A program made the translations under genes and the position numbers. Shown in pieces: positions 51,459-61,218 of a DNA stretch of 64,000 nucleotides (the first letter of the stretch is position 1; every line of letters starts with the position of its first letter). The DNA comes from JBMOUD01 sp049319665. Lineage in GTDB: Bacteria; Pseudomonadota; Gammaproteobacteria; Enterobacterales; Enterobacteriaceae. The DNA lies in the NCBI RefSeq assembly GCF_049319665.1, contig NZ_JBMOUD010000013.1, positions 70,308 to 134,307 on the forward strand. The letters run 5' to 3'. The notes below the pieces were generated by a model. The model saw only the letters and a program-made list of their open reading frames with translations, had not been told where the DNA came from and made no database searches.

Positions 51459-52223
51459 ATGGCTGTTGATGATACCCAGCCGCTTATCAGCCATTTGATA
51501 GAGCTGCGTAAGCGCCTGCTGAATTCGATTTATTGCGTGCTGATTGTTTTTTTGGTGCTGGTTTACTTCGCCAATGACATTTACCACTTGGTTTCTGCGC
51601 CGCTCATCAAGCAGTTGCCAATGGGCGCGAGCATGATTGCCACTGACGTGGCTTCGCCTTTTTTCACCCCAATTAAACTGACCATGATTGTCTCGGTGTT
51701 TGTTTCTGCACCTTTCATTCTTTATCAGATATGGGGTTTTATCGCGCCTGCATTATATAAGCATGAAAAGCGCCTGATGATGCCGCTGCTGTTTTCCAGT
51801 TCGGTGTTGTTTTATCTCGGCATGGCTTTTGCCTACTTTATTGTTTTTCCGCTGGCGTTTGCTTTCTTCGCTAAAACCGCACCGATTGGCGTACAGATAG
51901 CAACGGACATCAACAACTACCTCGATTTTGTGATGGCCATATTCATGGCGTTCGGGGTGTCGTTTGAAGTGCCTATCGCGATAATTCTGCTATGTTGGAG
52001 CGGCGTGACCAGTCCTGACGATTTACGCAAGAAACGACCTTATGTGTTGGTCGGTGCGTTTGTGGTTGGCATGCTGCTGACACCGCCAGACGTTTTCTCG
52101 CAAACTCTGCTGGCGATACCAATGTACTGTTTGTTTGAAATTGGTGTGTTCTTCGCCCGCTTCTACGTCGGTAAAAAACGTCGTTCCGATGTTGATGAGA
52201 TGGAAGAAGATGAAGCCGAGTAA
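51459..52223 (+). CDS. tatC: Twin-arginine translocase subunit TatC
   Basis: A 254-residue, six-span protein that binds the RR signal peptide. The start (PLISHLIELRKRLLNSI) and FxxP/ISPDD-like regions (TSPDDLRKKRPYVLVGAFVVGMLLTPPD) are invariant features. It is the last of tatABC; a terminator follows 30 bases later, before tatD. Confidence 0.97.
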   Translation: MAVDDTQPLISHLIELRKRLLNSIYCVLIVFLVLVYFANDIYHLVSAPLIKQLPMGASMIATDVASPFFTPIKLTMIVSVFVSAPFILYQIWGFIAPALYKHEKRLMMPLLFSSSVLFYLGMAFAYFIVFPLAFAFFAKTAPIGVQIATDINNYLDFVMAIFMAFGVSFEVPIAIILLCWSGVTSPDDLRKKRPYVLVGAFVVGMLLTPPDVFSQTLLAIPMYCLFEIGVFFARFYVGKKRRSDVDEMEEDEAE

Positions 52224-52253
52224 CAGGCCCGCTGATCCGCTGTAATCTTGATT

Positions 52254-52282
52254 AAACCGCCCTATTGGGCGGTTTCTGTTTT
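52254..52282 (+). terminator. Terminator between tatC and tatD
   Basis: Stem AAACCGCCC / GGGCGGTTT with loop TATT, followed by CTGTTTT. tatD starts only 10 bases downstream, so tatD would need read-through or a promoter within tatC. Confidence 0.85.
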
Positions 52283-52292
52283 AGGAACTTCT

Positions 52293-53072
52293 ATGTTTGA
52301 AATTGGTATTAATTTAACCAGTAACCAATTCGATAAAGACCGTCCAGAGGTTGTCGCCCGTGCCAAAGCGGCCGGTTTGAATGGGATGTTAATAACGGGT
52401 ACATCTCTGGAAGAGAGCCAGCAAGCCCATGAGTTAGCTTGTTTGTATCCGGATTTTTGCTGGGCGACGGCCGGGGTGCACCCACATCAAGCGAGCGTAT
52501 GGAGCAACGAAGTTGAGGCATCAATTCGTCAACTGGCGCAGCATAAAAATGTGGTCGCCATTGGTGAGTGTGGCTTGGATTTTAATCGCAATTTCTCTAC
52601 GCCAGAACAGCAGGAGGCAGCATTCAGTGCACAGCTTGCTTTGGCCGCTGAGGTGCAATTACCGGTCTTTCTACATTGTCGCGATGCTTATCCAAGATTT
52701 GCTGAATTGCTGCAACCGTGGTTAAGTCAGCTATCTGGTGGCGTGGTTCACTGTTTTACCGGCAGTCAGCAAGAATTAGAACATTATCTTGCACTTGGTT
52801 TATCTATTGGTATTACCGGGTGGGTGTGCGATGAACGTCGTGGGTTAGAGCTGCGAGCTATGTTGCCGCTGATCCCTGCCGAACGTTTATTGTTAGAAAC
52901 TGATGCCCCTTATTTGTTACCGCGCGATATGGATAACAAGCCGAAATCGCGGCGCAACGAACCCTGTTATCTGCCGCATATTGTTTCTCAGGTTGCGCTG
53001 TGGCGTGGTGAGGATCCACAGAAGCTGGCGCAGATTACTGAAGATAATGCGCGCCGCCTGTTTAGGTTATAA
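52293..53072 (+). CDS. tatD: Metal-dependent 3'-5' exonuclease TatD
   Basis: A 259-residue TIM-barrel nuclease (E. coli 260). Metal-binding residues lie in FEIGINLTSN, AGVHPHQA, IGECGLDF, FLHCRDAYPRF and LETDAPY. E. coli TatD has Mg-dependent 3'-5' exonuclease activity and helps with oxidative DNA damage; it is not needed for Tat export. The start at ATG 52293 matches E. coli (MFDIGVNLTS); the frame is open upstream through the terminator but this is not coding. Confidence 0.93.
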   Translation: MFEIGINLTSNQFDKDRPEVVARAKAAGLNGMLITGTSLEESQQAHELACLYPDFCWATAGVHPHQASVWSNEVEASIRQLAQHKNVVAIGECGLDFNRNFSTPEQQEAAFSAQLALAAEVQLPVFLHCRDAYPRFAELLQPWLSQLSGGVVHCFTGSQQELEHYLALGLSIGITGWVCDERRGLELRAMLPLIPAERLLLETDAPYLLPRDMDNKPKSRRNEPCYLPHIVSQVALWRGEDPQKLAQITEDNARRLFRL

Positions 53073-53133
53073 GACAGAGTGTGCAGGATGTTTTTGCTGA
53101 CTCGCTTATGATGTATCGAGTGGGAAAGGTACG

Positions 53134-53625
53134 TTAGAGCTTCTGGAATTGAGTATTGCAGACGCTTTGTTTAACGTTGCGATTAATCATATTCAGAAGT
53201 AGATGTGAGCGTACTTCGCCATCAGGTTCGGTATAGATAGCTTGCAGCCCTTCGAAGACGCCATCGGTGATCAGTACTTTATCGCCACAGCGTGGAAGAT
53301 CCGCATCCTGATTATCTAAGTGCGGATGTGAGGCAATAAGTTGTTCAATCACACTTGCCTCGACGGTCGCCAAATGGTGACCAAAGCGGACAAAATGGCT
53401 GACGCCACGCGTTGCACTAATCGTCGTGGTATGAATGTGTTCAGGATCGAATTGGATAAACATATAGTTAGGGAACAGCGGTTCACTTATCTGTTTAGGA
53501 CGTCCTCGGACGACTTTTTCCAATTCAATCATCGGAACCAGGCAGTTAACTTCTTGCCGTTCTAAATGTTCTTGGGCGCGAAGATGCTGCCCACGTTTAC
53601 AGTAGAGTAAATACCACTTTTTCAT
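53134..53625 (-). CDS. rfaH: Transcription antiterminator RfaH
   Basis: A 163-residue NusG paralogue (E. coli 162). NGN domain at 1-100 (MKKWYLLYCKRGQHLRAQEHL, PLFPNYMFIQFDP), then a C-terminal KOW domain that switches fold when RfaH binds the ops element. It promotes expression of long LPS, capsule and toxin operons. No ops (GGCGGTAGCNT) site is seen near here. It is convergent with tatD. Confidence 0.96.
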   Translation of the reverse strand: MKKWYLLYCKRGQHLRAQEHLERQEVNCLVPMIELEKVVRGRPKQISEPLFPNYMFIQFDPEHIHTTTISATRGVSHFVRFGHHLATVEASVIEQLIASHPHLDNQDADLPRCGDKVLITDGVFEGLQAIYTEPDGEVRSHLLLNMINRNVKQSVCNTQFQKL

Positions 53626-53919
53626 AAATTCATCTGCCCTAGAGCCATAGCGTGCAGAATAGCAAAAGCGTTTCGCGATATACAGTCACCAGACACGCTA
53701 TAGGGTATATCAATAGACTTTTTACGATTCTCAGTTCATTTTAAACGCTAAAGCGTTAAGTTTAGCTAAAGATGATGATATCAGCAGAGTAATCGTATGG
53801 CGGGTGTCAACCGCGATGAACTATTTCGATGCCTTTGACAAAAATGCAGCATCCACAGGACAGAGGCCTTATACTGGCTTTCTTCAATTTGTAACCACAT
53901 TGACTATGACGCATCTTGT

Positions 53920-55410
53920 ATGAAATACCGTGACTTACGTGACTTCCTCGCCTTACTGGAAAAACGCGGAGAGCTGAAACGCATTACTCAGTCCGTTGAT
54001 CCTTATCTGGAAATGACCGAAATTGCCGATCGCACGCTTCGTGCGGCAGGGCCGGCTTTGCTGTTTGAGAATCCTAAAGGCTATGACATGCCGGTGCTGT
54101 GTAATCTGTTTGGTACGCCAGAGCGGGTTGCGATGGGCATGGGACAGGAGAGTGTCAGTGCGCTACGGGAAGTCGGTGAATTGCTGGCCTTCCTGAAAGA
54201 GCCCGAGCCACCGCGTGGCTTCCGTGATCTCTATGACAAGGTGCCTAAATTTAAGCAAGTGCTGAACATGCCGACCAAATGCTTACATTCGGCTCCTTGT
54301 CAGGAACAAGTGTGGCAAGGGGATGATGTCGATTTAACTCGTTTGCCTGTAATGCATTGTTGGCCAGAAGACGCGGCACCGCTGATAACTTGGGGATTAA
54401 CCGTAACCCGTGGTCCGCACAAACAGCGTCAGAATCTTGGCATTTATCGCCAGCAGGTGCTGGGCAAAAATAAAGTGATTATGCGTTGGCTTTCCCATCG
54501 CGGCGGCGCGTTAGATTTCCAAGAGTGGTGCCAGCAGAATCCTGGTAAACGCTTCCCGGTGTCTGTTGCCTTAGGGGCCGATCCCGCAACGATTCTGGGG
54601 GCGGTGACGCCAGTGCCAGATACGCTATCTGAATATGCTTTTGCCGGATTATTGCGCGGTAATAAGACTGAAGTGGTGAAATGTATCTCCAATGATCTTG
54701 AAGTCCCCGCCAGTGCTGAAATTGTGCTCGAAGGGTACATCGAACAGGGAGAAATGGCACCTGAAGGGCCTTATGGCGATCACACCGGTTATTACAACGA
54801 GATTGATAGCTTCCCAGTCTTTACGGTGACGCATATTACCCAGCGTAAAGATGCTATCTATCATTCGACCTTCACCGGACGTCCACCGGATGAACCGGCA
54901 GTGCTGGGCGTGGCGCTTAATGAAGTGTTTGTTCCTATTCTGAAAAAGCAATTTCCTGAAATTGTCGACTTTTATCTACCGCCAGAGGGTTGCTCTTACC
55001 GCTTGGCAGTCGTTACCATGAAGAAACAGTATGCTGGGCATGCTAAGCGCGTAATGATGGGGGTTTGGTCATTCTTGCGCCAGTTTATGTATACCAAGTT
55101 TGTGATTGTGTGTGACGACGATGTGAATGCTCGCGATTGGAAAGATGTTATTTGGGCAATCACAACGCGTATGGATCCTGCGCGCGATACCGTTTTAATT
55201 GAAAATACGCCAATTGATTACCTCGATTTCGCCTCTCCTGTATCTGGGTTAGGTTCAAAAATGGGGATGGATGCGACTAACAAATGGCCGGGAGAAACCC
55301 AGCGTGAATGGGGGCGGCCAATTGTGATGGATCCAAAAGTGAGCGAACGCGTTGATGCTATGTGGGATGATCTGGCTATTTTTAGTAATAAGCCGAACGC
55401 ACGGAAGTAA
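53920..55410 (+). CDS. ubiD: 3-octaprenyl-4-hydroxybenzoate decarboxylase UbiD
   Basis: A 496-residue prenylated-FMN-dependent decarboxylase (E. coli 497). PEGPYGDHTGYYN and the ENTPIDYLDFASPVSG region carry the Glu-Arg-Glu type active site. It decarboxylates octaprenyl-hydroxybenzoate in ubiquinone synthesis with UbiX-made cofactor. Divergent from rfaH with about 294 bases between, and followed by fre as in E. coli. Confidence 0.97.
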   Translation: MKYRDLRDFLALLEKRGELKRITQSVDPYLEMTEIADRTLRAAGPALLFENPKGYDMPVLCNLFGTPERVAMGMGQESVSALREVGELLAFLKEPEPPRGFRDLYDKVPKFKQVLNMPTKCLHSAPCQEQVWQGDDVDLTRLPVMHCWPEDAAPLITWGLTVTRGPHKQRQNLGIYRQQVLGKNKVIMRWLSHRGGALDFQEWCQQNPGKRFPVSVALGADPATILGAVTPVPDTLSEYAFAGLLRGNKTEVVKCISNDLEVPASAEIVLEGYIEQGEMAPEGPYGDHTGYYNEIDSFPVFTVTHITQRKDAIYHSTFTGRPPDEPAVLGVALNEVFVPILKKQFPEIVDFYLPPEGCSYRLAVVTMKKQYAGHAKRVMMGVWSFLRQFMYTKFVIVCDDDVNARDWKDVIWAITTRMDPARDTVLIENTPIDYLDFASPVSGLGSKMGMDATNKWPGETQREWGRPIVMDPKVSERVDAMWDDLAIFSNKPNARK

Positions 55411-55505
55411 AATGGTTAATACATGACGGTGGCATAGAATAAACAGGGCTGTCTATTGGCAGCCTGTACCACCGGTTAAGAGTTGATGATCCTCAGAGGG
55501 AACGC

Positions 55506-56207
55506 ATGACAATATTGAACTGTAAGGTGGCTTCGGTCGAGGCCATTACCGACACGGTTTTTCGGGTTCGTTTGCAGCCTGAAGGGCCTTTTTCGTTCCG
55601 TGCTGGCCAATATCTGATGGTGGTCATGGACGAGCGTGATAAGCGCCCGTTCTCAATCGCTTCTGTGCCGGGTGAGAAAAACTATATCGAATTGCATATC
55701 GGTGCCTCTGAGCTCAATCTGTATGCGATGGCGGTAATGGACCGGATCTTGCAGGAAAAAACCATCACCGTCGATTTGCCTCATGGCGATGCTTGGTTGC
55801 GTGAAGAAGACGATCGCCCGTTGTTGCTGATTGCAGGCGGAACCGGTTTCTCTTATGCGCGTTCGATCCTGGTGTCGGCGCTTGAACGCCAACCAAATCG
55901 GGATATCTCTATTTATTGGGGAGGGCGTGAACTCAAGCATCTTTATGATTTGGGAGAATTGGAGTCGCTCAGCGTTACGCATCCTAATCTGAAAGTGATC
56001 CCGGTGGTTGAACAGCCTGAAGAAGGATGGCAAGGTCGCAATGGTACGGTATTGAGTGCTGTCCTTCAGGACTTTGCTTCGCTACACGAGCATGACATTT
56101 ATATTGCTGGCCGCTTTGAAATGGCCAAGATTGCTCGCGAGCGCTTCACTGCTGAACGTGGTGCATTAGTTGATCATATCTTTGGCGATGCTTTCTCTTT
56201 TATTTAA
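55506..56207 (+). CDS. fre: NAD(P)H-flavin reductase Fre
   Basis: A 233-residue flavin reductase, same length as E. coli Fre. FAD/flavin-binding RPFSIAS and the NAD-binding GGTGFSYARS are clear. It supplies reduced free flavin, for example to cobalamin/iron reduction and ribonucleotide reductase reactivation. It lies 95 bases after ubiD and is convergent with fadA. Confidence 0.96.
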   Translation: MTILNCKVASVEAITDTVFRVRLQPEGPFSFRAGQYLMVVMDERDKRPFSIASVPGEKNYIELHIGASELNLYAMAVMDRILQEKTITVDLPHGDAWLREEDDRPLLLIAGGTGFSYARSILVSALERQPNRDISIYWGGRELKHLYDLGELESLSVTHPNLKVIPVVEQPEEGWQGRNGTVLSAVLQDFASLHEHDIYIAGRFEMAKIARERFTAERGALVDHIFGDAFSFI

Positions 56208-56258
56208 AGCCGGCCGTCGCGTAGCTAAGAAGTAAGCTGCCAATAAGCAGAAAGTAAA

Positions 56259-56290
56259 CGGGTCAGGAAGTGAAAGCACTTTCTGACCCG
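56259..56290 (-). terminator. Terminator of fadBA
   Basis: A 14-bp stem (56259-56272 / 56277-56290, one G-U) with CGGGTCAG and CTGACCCG ends. TTTACTTTCT follows in the minus direction. A second short hairpin GAGAAGGA / TCCTTCTC lies at 56295-56315, closer to the fadA stop. Confidence 0.75.
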
Positions 56291-56336
56291 CAAAGAGAAG
56301 GACAACATCCTTCTCGTGACGATTCTCAAACGCTAT

Positions 56337-57500
56337 CTATAGCTTTTCGAATACTGTCGCAATCCCCTGACCTAATCCAATACACATCGTAGCCACGCCA
56401 AACTGCACGTCTTTACGTTCCATCAGATTAAGCAAGGTGGTGGAAATTCGTGATCCTGAACATCCGAGTGGATGTCCCAATGCGATAGCACCACCATTAA
56501 GATTCACTCGTTCCTCCATGGAATCGAGTAATCCTAAATCTTTAATACAAGGCAACGACTGGGCAGCAAAAGCTTCATTCAGCTCGAATAAGCCAATATC
56601 CTCTACGCGTAAACCAGCACGCTTCAGCGCCAGACGAGTGGCTGGAACCGGGCCGTATCCCATAATTGATGGATCGCAGCCAACGACCGCCATTGAACGG
56701 ATTTTTGCCCGTGCTTTCAAGCCCAGAGATTTCGCTCGTGACTCGCTCATTAGCAACATGGCAGATGCGCCATCGGATAATGCCGACGAAGTCCCCGCCG
56801 TGACGGTGCCATTGACCGGATCAAACGCTGGGCGCAATGCGGCCAGCCCGGCCACGGTAGTTTCTGGGCGGATCACTTCGTCATAATCAAGATTGACCAG
56901 AATGCCGTCGGCATCGTGGCCGTTGGTCGGCACGATTTCATTGGCAAAATGTCCAGCTACGGTTGCGGCGTGAGCTCGTTGATGTGAACGAACGGCGAAT
57001 TCATCCTGCATTTCTCGGCTAATATGATGCATCTTTGCCAGCATTTCGGCCGTCAGCCCCATCATTCCCGCTGCTTTTGCGACAGTACGGCTAAGGCCAG
57101 GATGAAAATCGACGCCGTGATTCATCGGGACATGTCCCATATGTTCGACGCCACCAATCAAGCTAATGTGCGCATCACCGACCATAATTGCTCGAGCAGC
57201 ATCGTGCAATGCTTGCATAGATGACCCGCATAAACGGTTGACCGTAACAGCAGGCACATTTTTAGGAAGTTCAGCCAACAGTGCGGCATTACGCGCAATA
57301 TTAAAGCCCTGCTCCAGCGTTTGTTGGACACAGCCCCAATAGATATCGTCGATCTCTTTAGCATCAAGCTGTGTATTACGTTGCAGCACCGCCCGCATTA
57401 GATGGGCTGATAAATCTTCAGCTCTGACATGACGGAATGCGCCACCTTTGGAGCGGCCCATTGGCGTACGGACCGCATCAACTATCACTACATTTTCCAT
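56337..57500 (-). CDS. fadA: 3-ketoacyl-CoA thiolase FadA
   Basis: A 387-residue thiolase (E. coli 387). Active-site Cys91 in NRLCGSSMQAL, then GHPLGCSG with the second Cys and His near the C-terminus. It cleaves 3-ketoacyl-CoA in the last step of beta-oxidation, as the alpha2beta2 complex with FadB. It starts 11 bases after the fadB stop on the same strand. Confidence 0.98.
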   Translation of the reverse strand: MENVVIVDAVRTPMGRSKGGAFRHVRAEDLSAHLMRAVLQRNTQLDAKEIDDIYWGCVQQTLEQGFNIARNAALLAELPKNVPAVTVNRLCGSSMQALHDAARAIMVGDAHISLIGGVEHMGHVPMNHGVDFHPGLSRTVAKAAGMMGLTAEMLAKMHHISREMQDEFAVRSHQRAHAATVAGHFANEIVPTNGHDADGILVNLDYDEVIRPETTVAGLAALRPAFDPVNGTVTAGTSSALSDGASAMLLMSESRAKSLGLKARAKIRSMAVVGCDPSIMGYGPVPATRLALKRAGLRVEDIGLFELNEAFAAQSLPCIKDLGLLDSMEERVNLNGGAIALGHPLGCSGSRISTTLLNLMERKDVQFGVATMCIGLGQGIATVFEKL

Positions 57501-57511
57501 GATTCCGATCC

Positions 57512-59701
57512 TTATGCCTGATTGCGGGTGTCAATGTTATCCAGAGGCGCTGCTGGCGGATAATAGCTTTCGTTAGATTTCGCTTTATCACGTAATCCGG
57601 CAGGTGCCTGATACATTGGGCCTAGATGGGCGTATTTCTCGGTCAGTTGTAGATAGGCTTGCGTGCCAAGCGTATCGAGATAACGGAAAGCACCACCGTG
57701 GAACGGAGGGAAACCGAGGCCATAAACCAGCGCCATATCCGCTTCTGCCGGGCTGGCGATAATGCCTTCTTCAAGGCAGCGCACCACTTCGTTGATCATC
57801 GGGATCATCATGCGAGCAATAATATCGGCGGGATCAAAGCTGTGAGATTCGCGAGTATGTTCTGCCAGCAAGCTAGCTACCTGCGGATCGTCCTCTTTAC
57901 GCGGCTTACCTTTTTTATCTTCGCTGTAACGATAGAAACCAAGCTGGTTTTTCTGACCATAGCGCTGGTTATCGAACAGGATATCTACCGCATCACGGTA
58001 CGCTTTGGTCATGCGTTCAGGGAAACCTTTGGCCATGACTGCCTGAGCATGATGAGCGGTATCAATGCCAACGACATCCAAGAGATAAGCCGGGCCCATC
58101 GGCCAGCCAAACTGTTTTTCCATCACTTTATCGACCTGCTTGAAATCAGCACCGTCGCGTAGCAATAGGCTAAAACCTGCCAGGTAAGGGAATAGCACGC
58201 GATTAACAAAGAACCCCGGGCAGTCGTTGACCACGATCGGTGTTTTCCCCATCGCCAAGGCATAAGACACAATGCGTGATAAGGTTTTTTCCGAGGTTTT
58301 CTCGCCGCGAATGATTTCAACCAGCGGCATACGATGTACCGGGTTAAAGAAGTGCATCCCGCAGAAGTTTTCTGGGCGTTTTAGGCCCGCGGCCAAGAGA
58401 TCAATCGGGATAGTTGAGGTATTCGAGGCCAGAATGGCTTCGCTATCGAGCAAATCTTCCGCCTCGGCCAACACAGCAGCTTTGACTTTAGGGTTCTCGA
58501 CTACGGCTTCAACGACAATTTGTGCCCGTTCAATCCCACTGTAATTCAAAGTCGGTTGAATGGTTGCCAAGGTTTTAGCCATTTTCAGGCCGTCTAACTT
58601 GCCACGTTCCAGCTGTTTATTCAGCAATTTCGCTGCTTCATTGATACCCAGCGTTAGGGATTTCTCGCTGATATCTTTCATAATAACCGGTACGCCTTTC
58701 AACGCCGATTGATAGGCAATGCCTCCGCCCATAATACCTGCGCCCAGCACGGCGGCTTGTTCAGGTTTGCTGCTGTCAGCGGCTCTTTTTTTCGCGCTGC
58801 TTTTAACAAACTGATCGTTGAGGAAAATCCCAACTAAAGCACGGGCTTCGTTAGATTGGGCGAGAGGAACAAAGCTGGCGCTTTCGAGTTTTAATGCCTC
58901 ATCGCGGCCCAGTCCTGCCGCAGCTTCAATAGTTTTTACGGCCGTGATTGGCGCGGGGTAATGTTTACCTGCCGTTTGTAATACCATGCCTTTTGCGACG
59001 CTAAAACTCATGGCGGCTTCAATCGCACTGAGTTTCAGCGGCAGCAATTTTGGCTGACGGATTTGACGCCAATCCAGCTTGCCGTCGATTGCCTGTTCTA
59101 ATATGGCAAGTGCAGCAGCATGTAATTTATCGCTATTAACGACCGCATCTACCAGGCCGATTTTCAGTGCTTCTTCTGCACCGACATCTTTACCGGCGGC
59201 GATAATCTCTAAAGCACTATCGGTGCCTAACAGACGTGGCAGACGAACAGAACCGCCAAAGCCAGGCATGATGCCTAATCGAGTCTCTGGCAAGCCAATA
59301 CGCGCATCCGGCGTGGCAACACGAAAATCGGTGGCGAGTACACATTCGCAACCGCCGCCTAACGCGTAGCCAGTGATGGCCGAGATGGTAGGAACCGGTA
59401 AATCTTCTAAACGGTTAAACACGCTATTAGCAAATGTCAGCCACTGATGTAGCTTCTCACTCGGCGCGTCAAAGAGGGATAAAAATTCAGTGATATCAGC
59501 ACCGACAATAAATGCCGGTTTGGCGGAGCTAATAATTAATCCTTTCAGTGCCGATTGTTTTTCCAGCACTGATATCGCTTCGCCTAAACTTGCAACGGTA
59601 CGAGTATCAAGTTTATTGACCGAGCCTGGAGCATCAAACACCAATTCGGCAATACCGCCGTCAAGCCACTTCAGATGTAATGTTTCGCCTTGGTAGAGCA
59701 T
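57512..59701 (-). CDS. fadB: Multifunctional fatty-acid oxidation subunit FadB
   Basis: A 729-residue protein (same as E. coli). The hydratase/isomerase half (1-190) has ITGYALGGGCE with catalytic Glu, and the dehydrogenase half (about 310-720) has GAGIMGGGIA for NAD and HFFNPVHRMPLVE with catalytic His. It performs the hydration and 3-hydroxyacyl-CoA oxidation steps. The start was set at 59701 (MLYQGETLHLKWL), matching E. coli; the frame is open to 59779 but passes through the FadR operator. First gene of fadBA. Confidence 0.97.
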   Translation of the reverse strand: MLYQGETLHLKWLDGGIAELVFDAPGSVNKLDTRTVASLGEAISVLEKQSALKGLIISSAKPAFIVGADITEFLSLFDAPSEKLHQWLTFANSVFNRLEDLPVPTISAITGYALGGGCECVLATDFRVATPDARIGLPETRLGIMPGFGGSVRLPRLLGTDSALEIIAAGKDVGAEEALKIGLVDAVVNSDKLHAAALAILEQAIDGKLDWRQIRQPKLLPLKLSAIEAAMSFSVAKGMVLQTAGKHYPAPITAVKTIEAAAGLGRDEALKLESASFVPLAQSNEARALVGIFLNDQFVKSSAKKRAADSSKPEQAAVLGAGIMGGGIAYQSALKGVPVIMKDISEKSLTLGINEAAKLLNKQLERGKLDGLKMAKTLATIQPTLNYSGIERAQIVVEAVVENPKVKAAVLAEAEDLLDSEAILASNTSTIPIDLLAAGLKRPENFCGMHFFNPVHRMPLVEIIRGEKTSEKTLSRIVSYALAMGKTPIVVNDCPGFFVNRVLFPYLAGFSLLLRDGADFKQVDKVMEKQFGWPMGPAYLLDVVGIDTAHHAQAVMAKGFPERMTKAYRDAVDILFDNQRYGQKNQLGFYRYSEDKKGKPRKEDDPQVASLLAEHTRESHSFDPADIIARMMIPMINEVVRCLEEGIIASPAEADMALVYGLGFPPFHGGAFRYLDTLGTQAYLQLTEKYAHLGPMYQAPAGLRDKAKSNESYYPPAAPLDNIDTRNQA

Positions 59702-59727
59702 GTGTCTCTCCTGAATCATCTGGGATG

Positions 59728-59744
59728 ATCTGGTATGACCAGAT
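59728..59744 (-). promoter_or_regulatory. FadR operator of fadBA
   Basis: The 17-mer ATCTGGTATGACCAGAT fits the FadR consensus (TGGTN3ACCA core) as an almost perfect palindrome. It lies 27 bases upstream of fadB. Acyl-CoA would release FadR and induce the operon. Confidence 0.85.
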
Positions 59745-59886
59745 AAAGAGAGTGTGGTTTTTATGTTAATTAAATGCAAATAAGTTGGTTGGTATTTGCA
59801 GCCACGATCACAAAGCTTACAAGGCTACGACCTGCACGTGGCTGTGATAAGATGCGCCATTGTTTGCAGAAAATAAGGACAGATTG

Positions 59887-61218
59887 ATGGAATCTCTTTC
59901 TACTTTTTATAAAGAACATATCGCCACATTGCAGGCGAGAGCGCTGGAAATACTGCAACGCAACCAACTTGATGCGCTATTGATTCACTCTGGTGAGTTG
60001 ATGACAACTTTCCTTGATGATCATGACTACCCATTTAAGGTTAACCCGCAGTTTAAAGCTTGGGTTCCTGTCACTCAGGTTCCAAACTGCTGGCTATGGA
60101 TTGATGGTGTTAATCAGCCAAAACTGTGGTTTTACTCACCGGTTGATTATTGGCATAGCGTTGAACCGCTGCCAGATGCGTTTTGGACTAAAGAAGTTAC
60201 CGTATTGCCATTGGCAAATGCCGGGGATATTAAAGGGCAGTTGCCTGCCGATCTAAAACGCGTGGCTTATATTGGCTATTGTCAGGATCGTGCGCTCGAT
60301 TTCGGTATCACTGCCGATAATATCAACCCGAAAGCAGTACTTGATTACCTGCATTACCACCGCGCATATAAAACCTCTTATGAAGTCGCTTGCATGCGTG
60401 AAGCGCAGAAAATTGCAGTCAATGGTCACCGCTCGGCTAAAGAAGCTTTCTTATCCGGGATGAGCGAGTTTGATATCAACCTTGCTTATTTGTCGGCAAC
60501 AGGACAGCGTGAAAATGAAGTGCCTTATGGCAATATTGTGGCGTTAAATGAGCACGCGGCGGTGCTGCACTACACCACATTGCAACAGAATCCGCCGGCA
60601 CATTTGCATAGCTTCCTGATTGATGCGGGGGCGGAATATAATGGCTATGCCGCGGATATTACCCGGACTTATGCCGCCCAGTCAGATAGTGATTTTGCCG
60701 CATTGGTTCATGACTTGAATACTGAACAGCAATCATTGATTGCTTCGATCAAAACCGGTGTGCGCTATACCGACTATCATGTGCAAATGCATCATCGGAT
60801 TGCAAAATTGCTGAAAGCGCACCGCTTAGTGGTTGATATCAGCGAAGAGGCGATGGTCGAGCAGAATTTAACCGGGCCGTTCTTGCCACATGGATTGGGC
60901 CATCCTTTAGGTTTGCAGGTCCATGATGTTGGTGCGTTTATGCAGGATGAGCACGGCACATCTCTGGCTGCGCCATCGCAATATCCTTACCTGCGCTGCA
61001 CTCGTGTTGTTCAGCCTGGTATGGTGCTGACCATTGAGCCTGGCCTGTACTTCATTGACTCACTATTGGCACCTTGGCGCGAAAGCCCATTCAGTAAGCA
61101 TTTTGCCTGGGATCGCATCAAGGCTATGAAACCTTATGGTGGGATACGCATTGAGGATAATATTGTTATCCACGATAAGCATATTGAAAATATGACGCGA
61201 GACCTGAAGTTAGCCTGA
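59887..61218 (+). CDS. pepQ: Xaa-Pro dipeptidase PepQ
   Basis: A 443-residue M24 metallopeptidase (E. coli 443). It hydrolyses X-Pro dipeptides. Metal ligands fall in FLIDAGAEYNGYAADITRTY, LPHGLGHPLGLQVHD, LTIEPGLYFI and GGIRIEDNIVI. The start at ATG 59887 (MESLSTFYKEH) matches E. coli MESLASLYKNH. Divergent from fadBA. It overlaps yigZ by one base (TGATG). Confidence 0.97.
   Translation: MESLSTFYKEHIATLQARALEILQRNQLDALLIHSGELMTTFLDDHDYPFKVNPQFKAWVPVTQVPNCWLWIDGVNQPKLWFYSPVDYWHSVEPLPDAFWTKEVTVLPLANAGDIKGQLPADLKRVAYIGYCQDRALDFGITADNINPKAVLDYLHYHRAYKTSYEVACMREAQKIAVNGHRSAKEAFLSGMSEFDINLAYLSATGQRENEVPYGNIVALNEHAAVLHYTTLQQNPPAHLHSFLIDAGAEYNGYAADITRTYAAQSDSDFAALVHDLNTEQQSLIASIKTGVRYTDYHVQMHHRIAKLLKAHRLVVDISEEAMVEQNLTGPFLPHGLGHPLGLQVHDVGAFMQDEHGTSLAAPSQYPYLRCTRVVQPGMVLTIEPGLYFIDSLLAPWRESPFSKHFAWDRIKAMKPYGGIRIEDNIVIHDKHIENMTRDLKLA

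Noticed and set aside
53626..53919. ops/JUMPstart element near rfaH.
   Set aside because: No GGCGGTAG-type motif was found.
57659..58162. 167-codon frame antisense to fadB.
   Set aside because: Shadow of fadB codon usage; no Shine-Dalgarno or family match.
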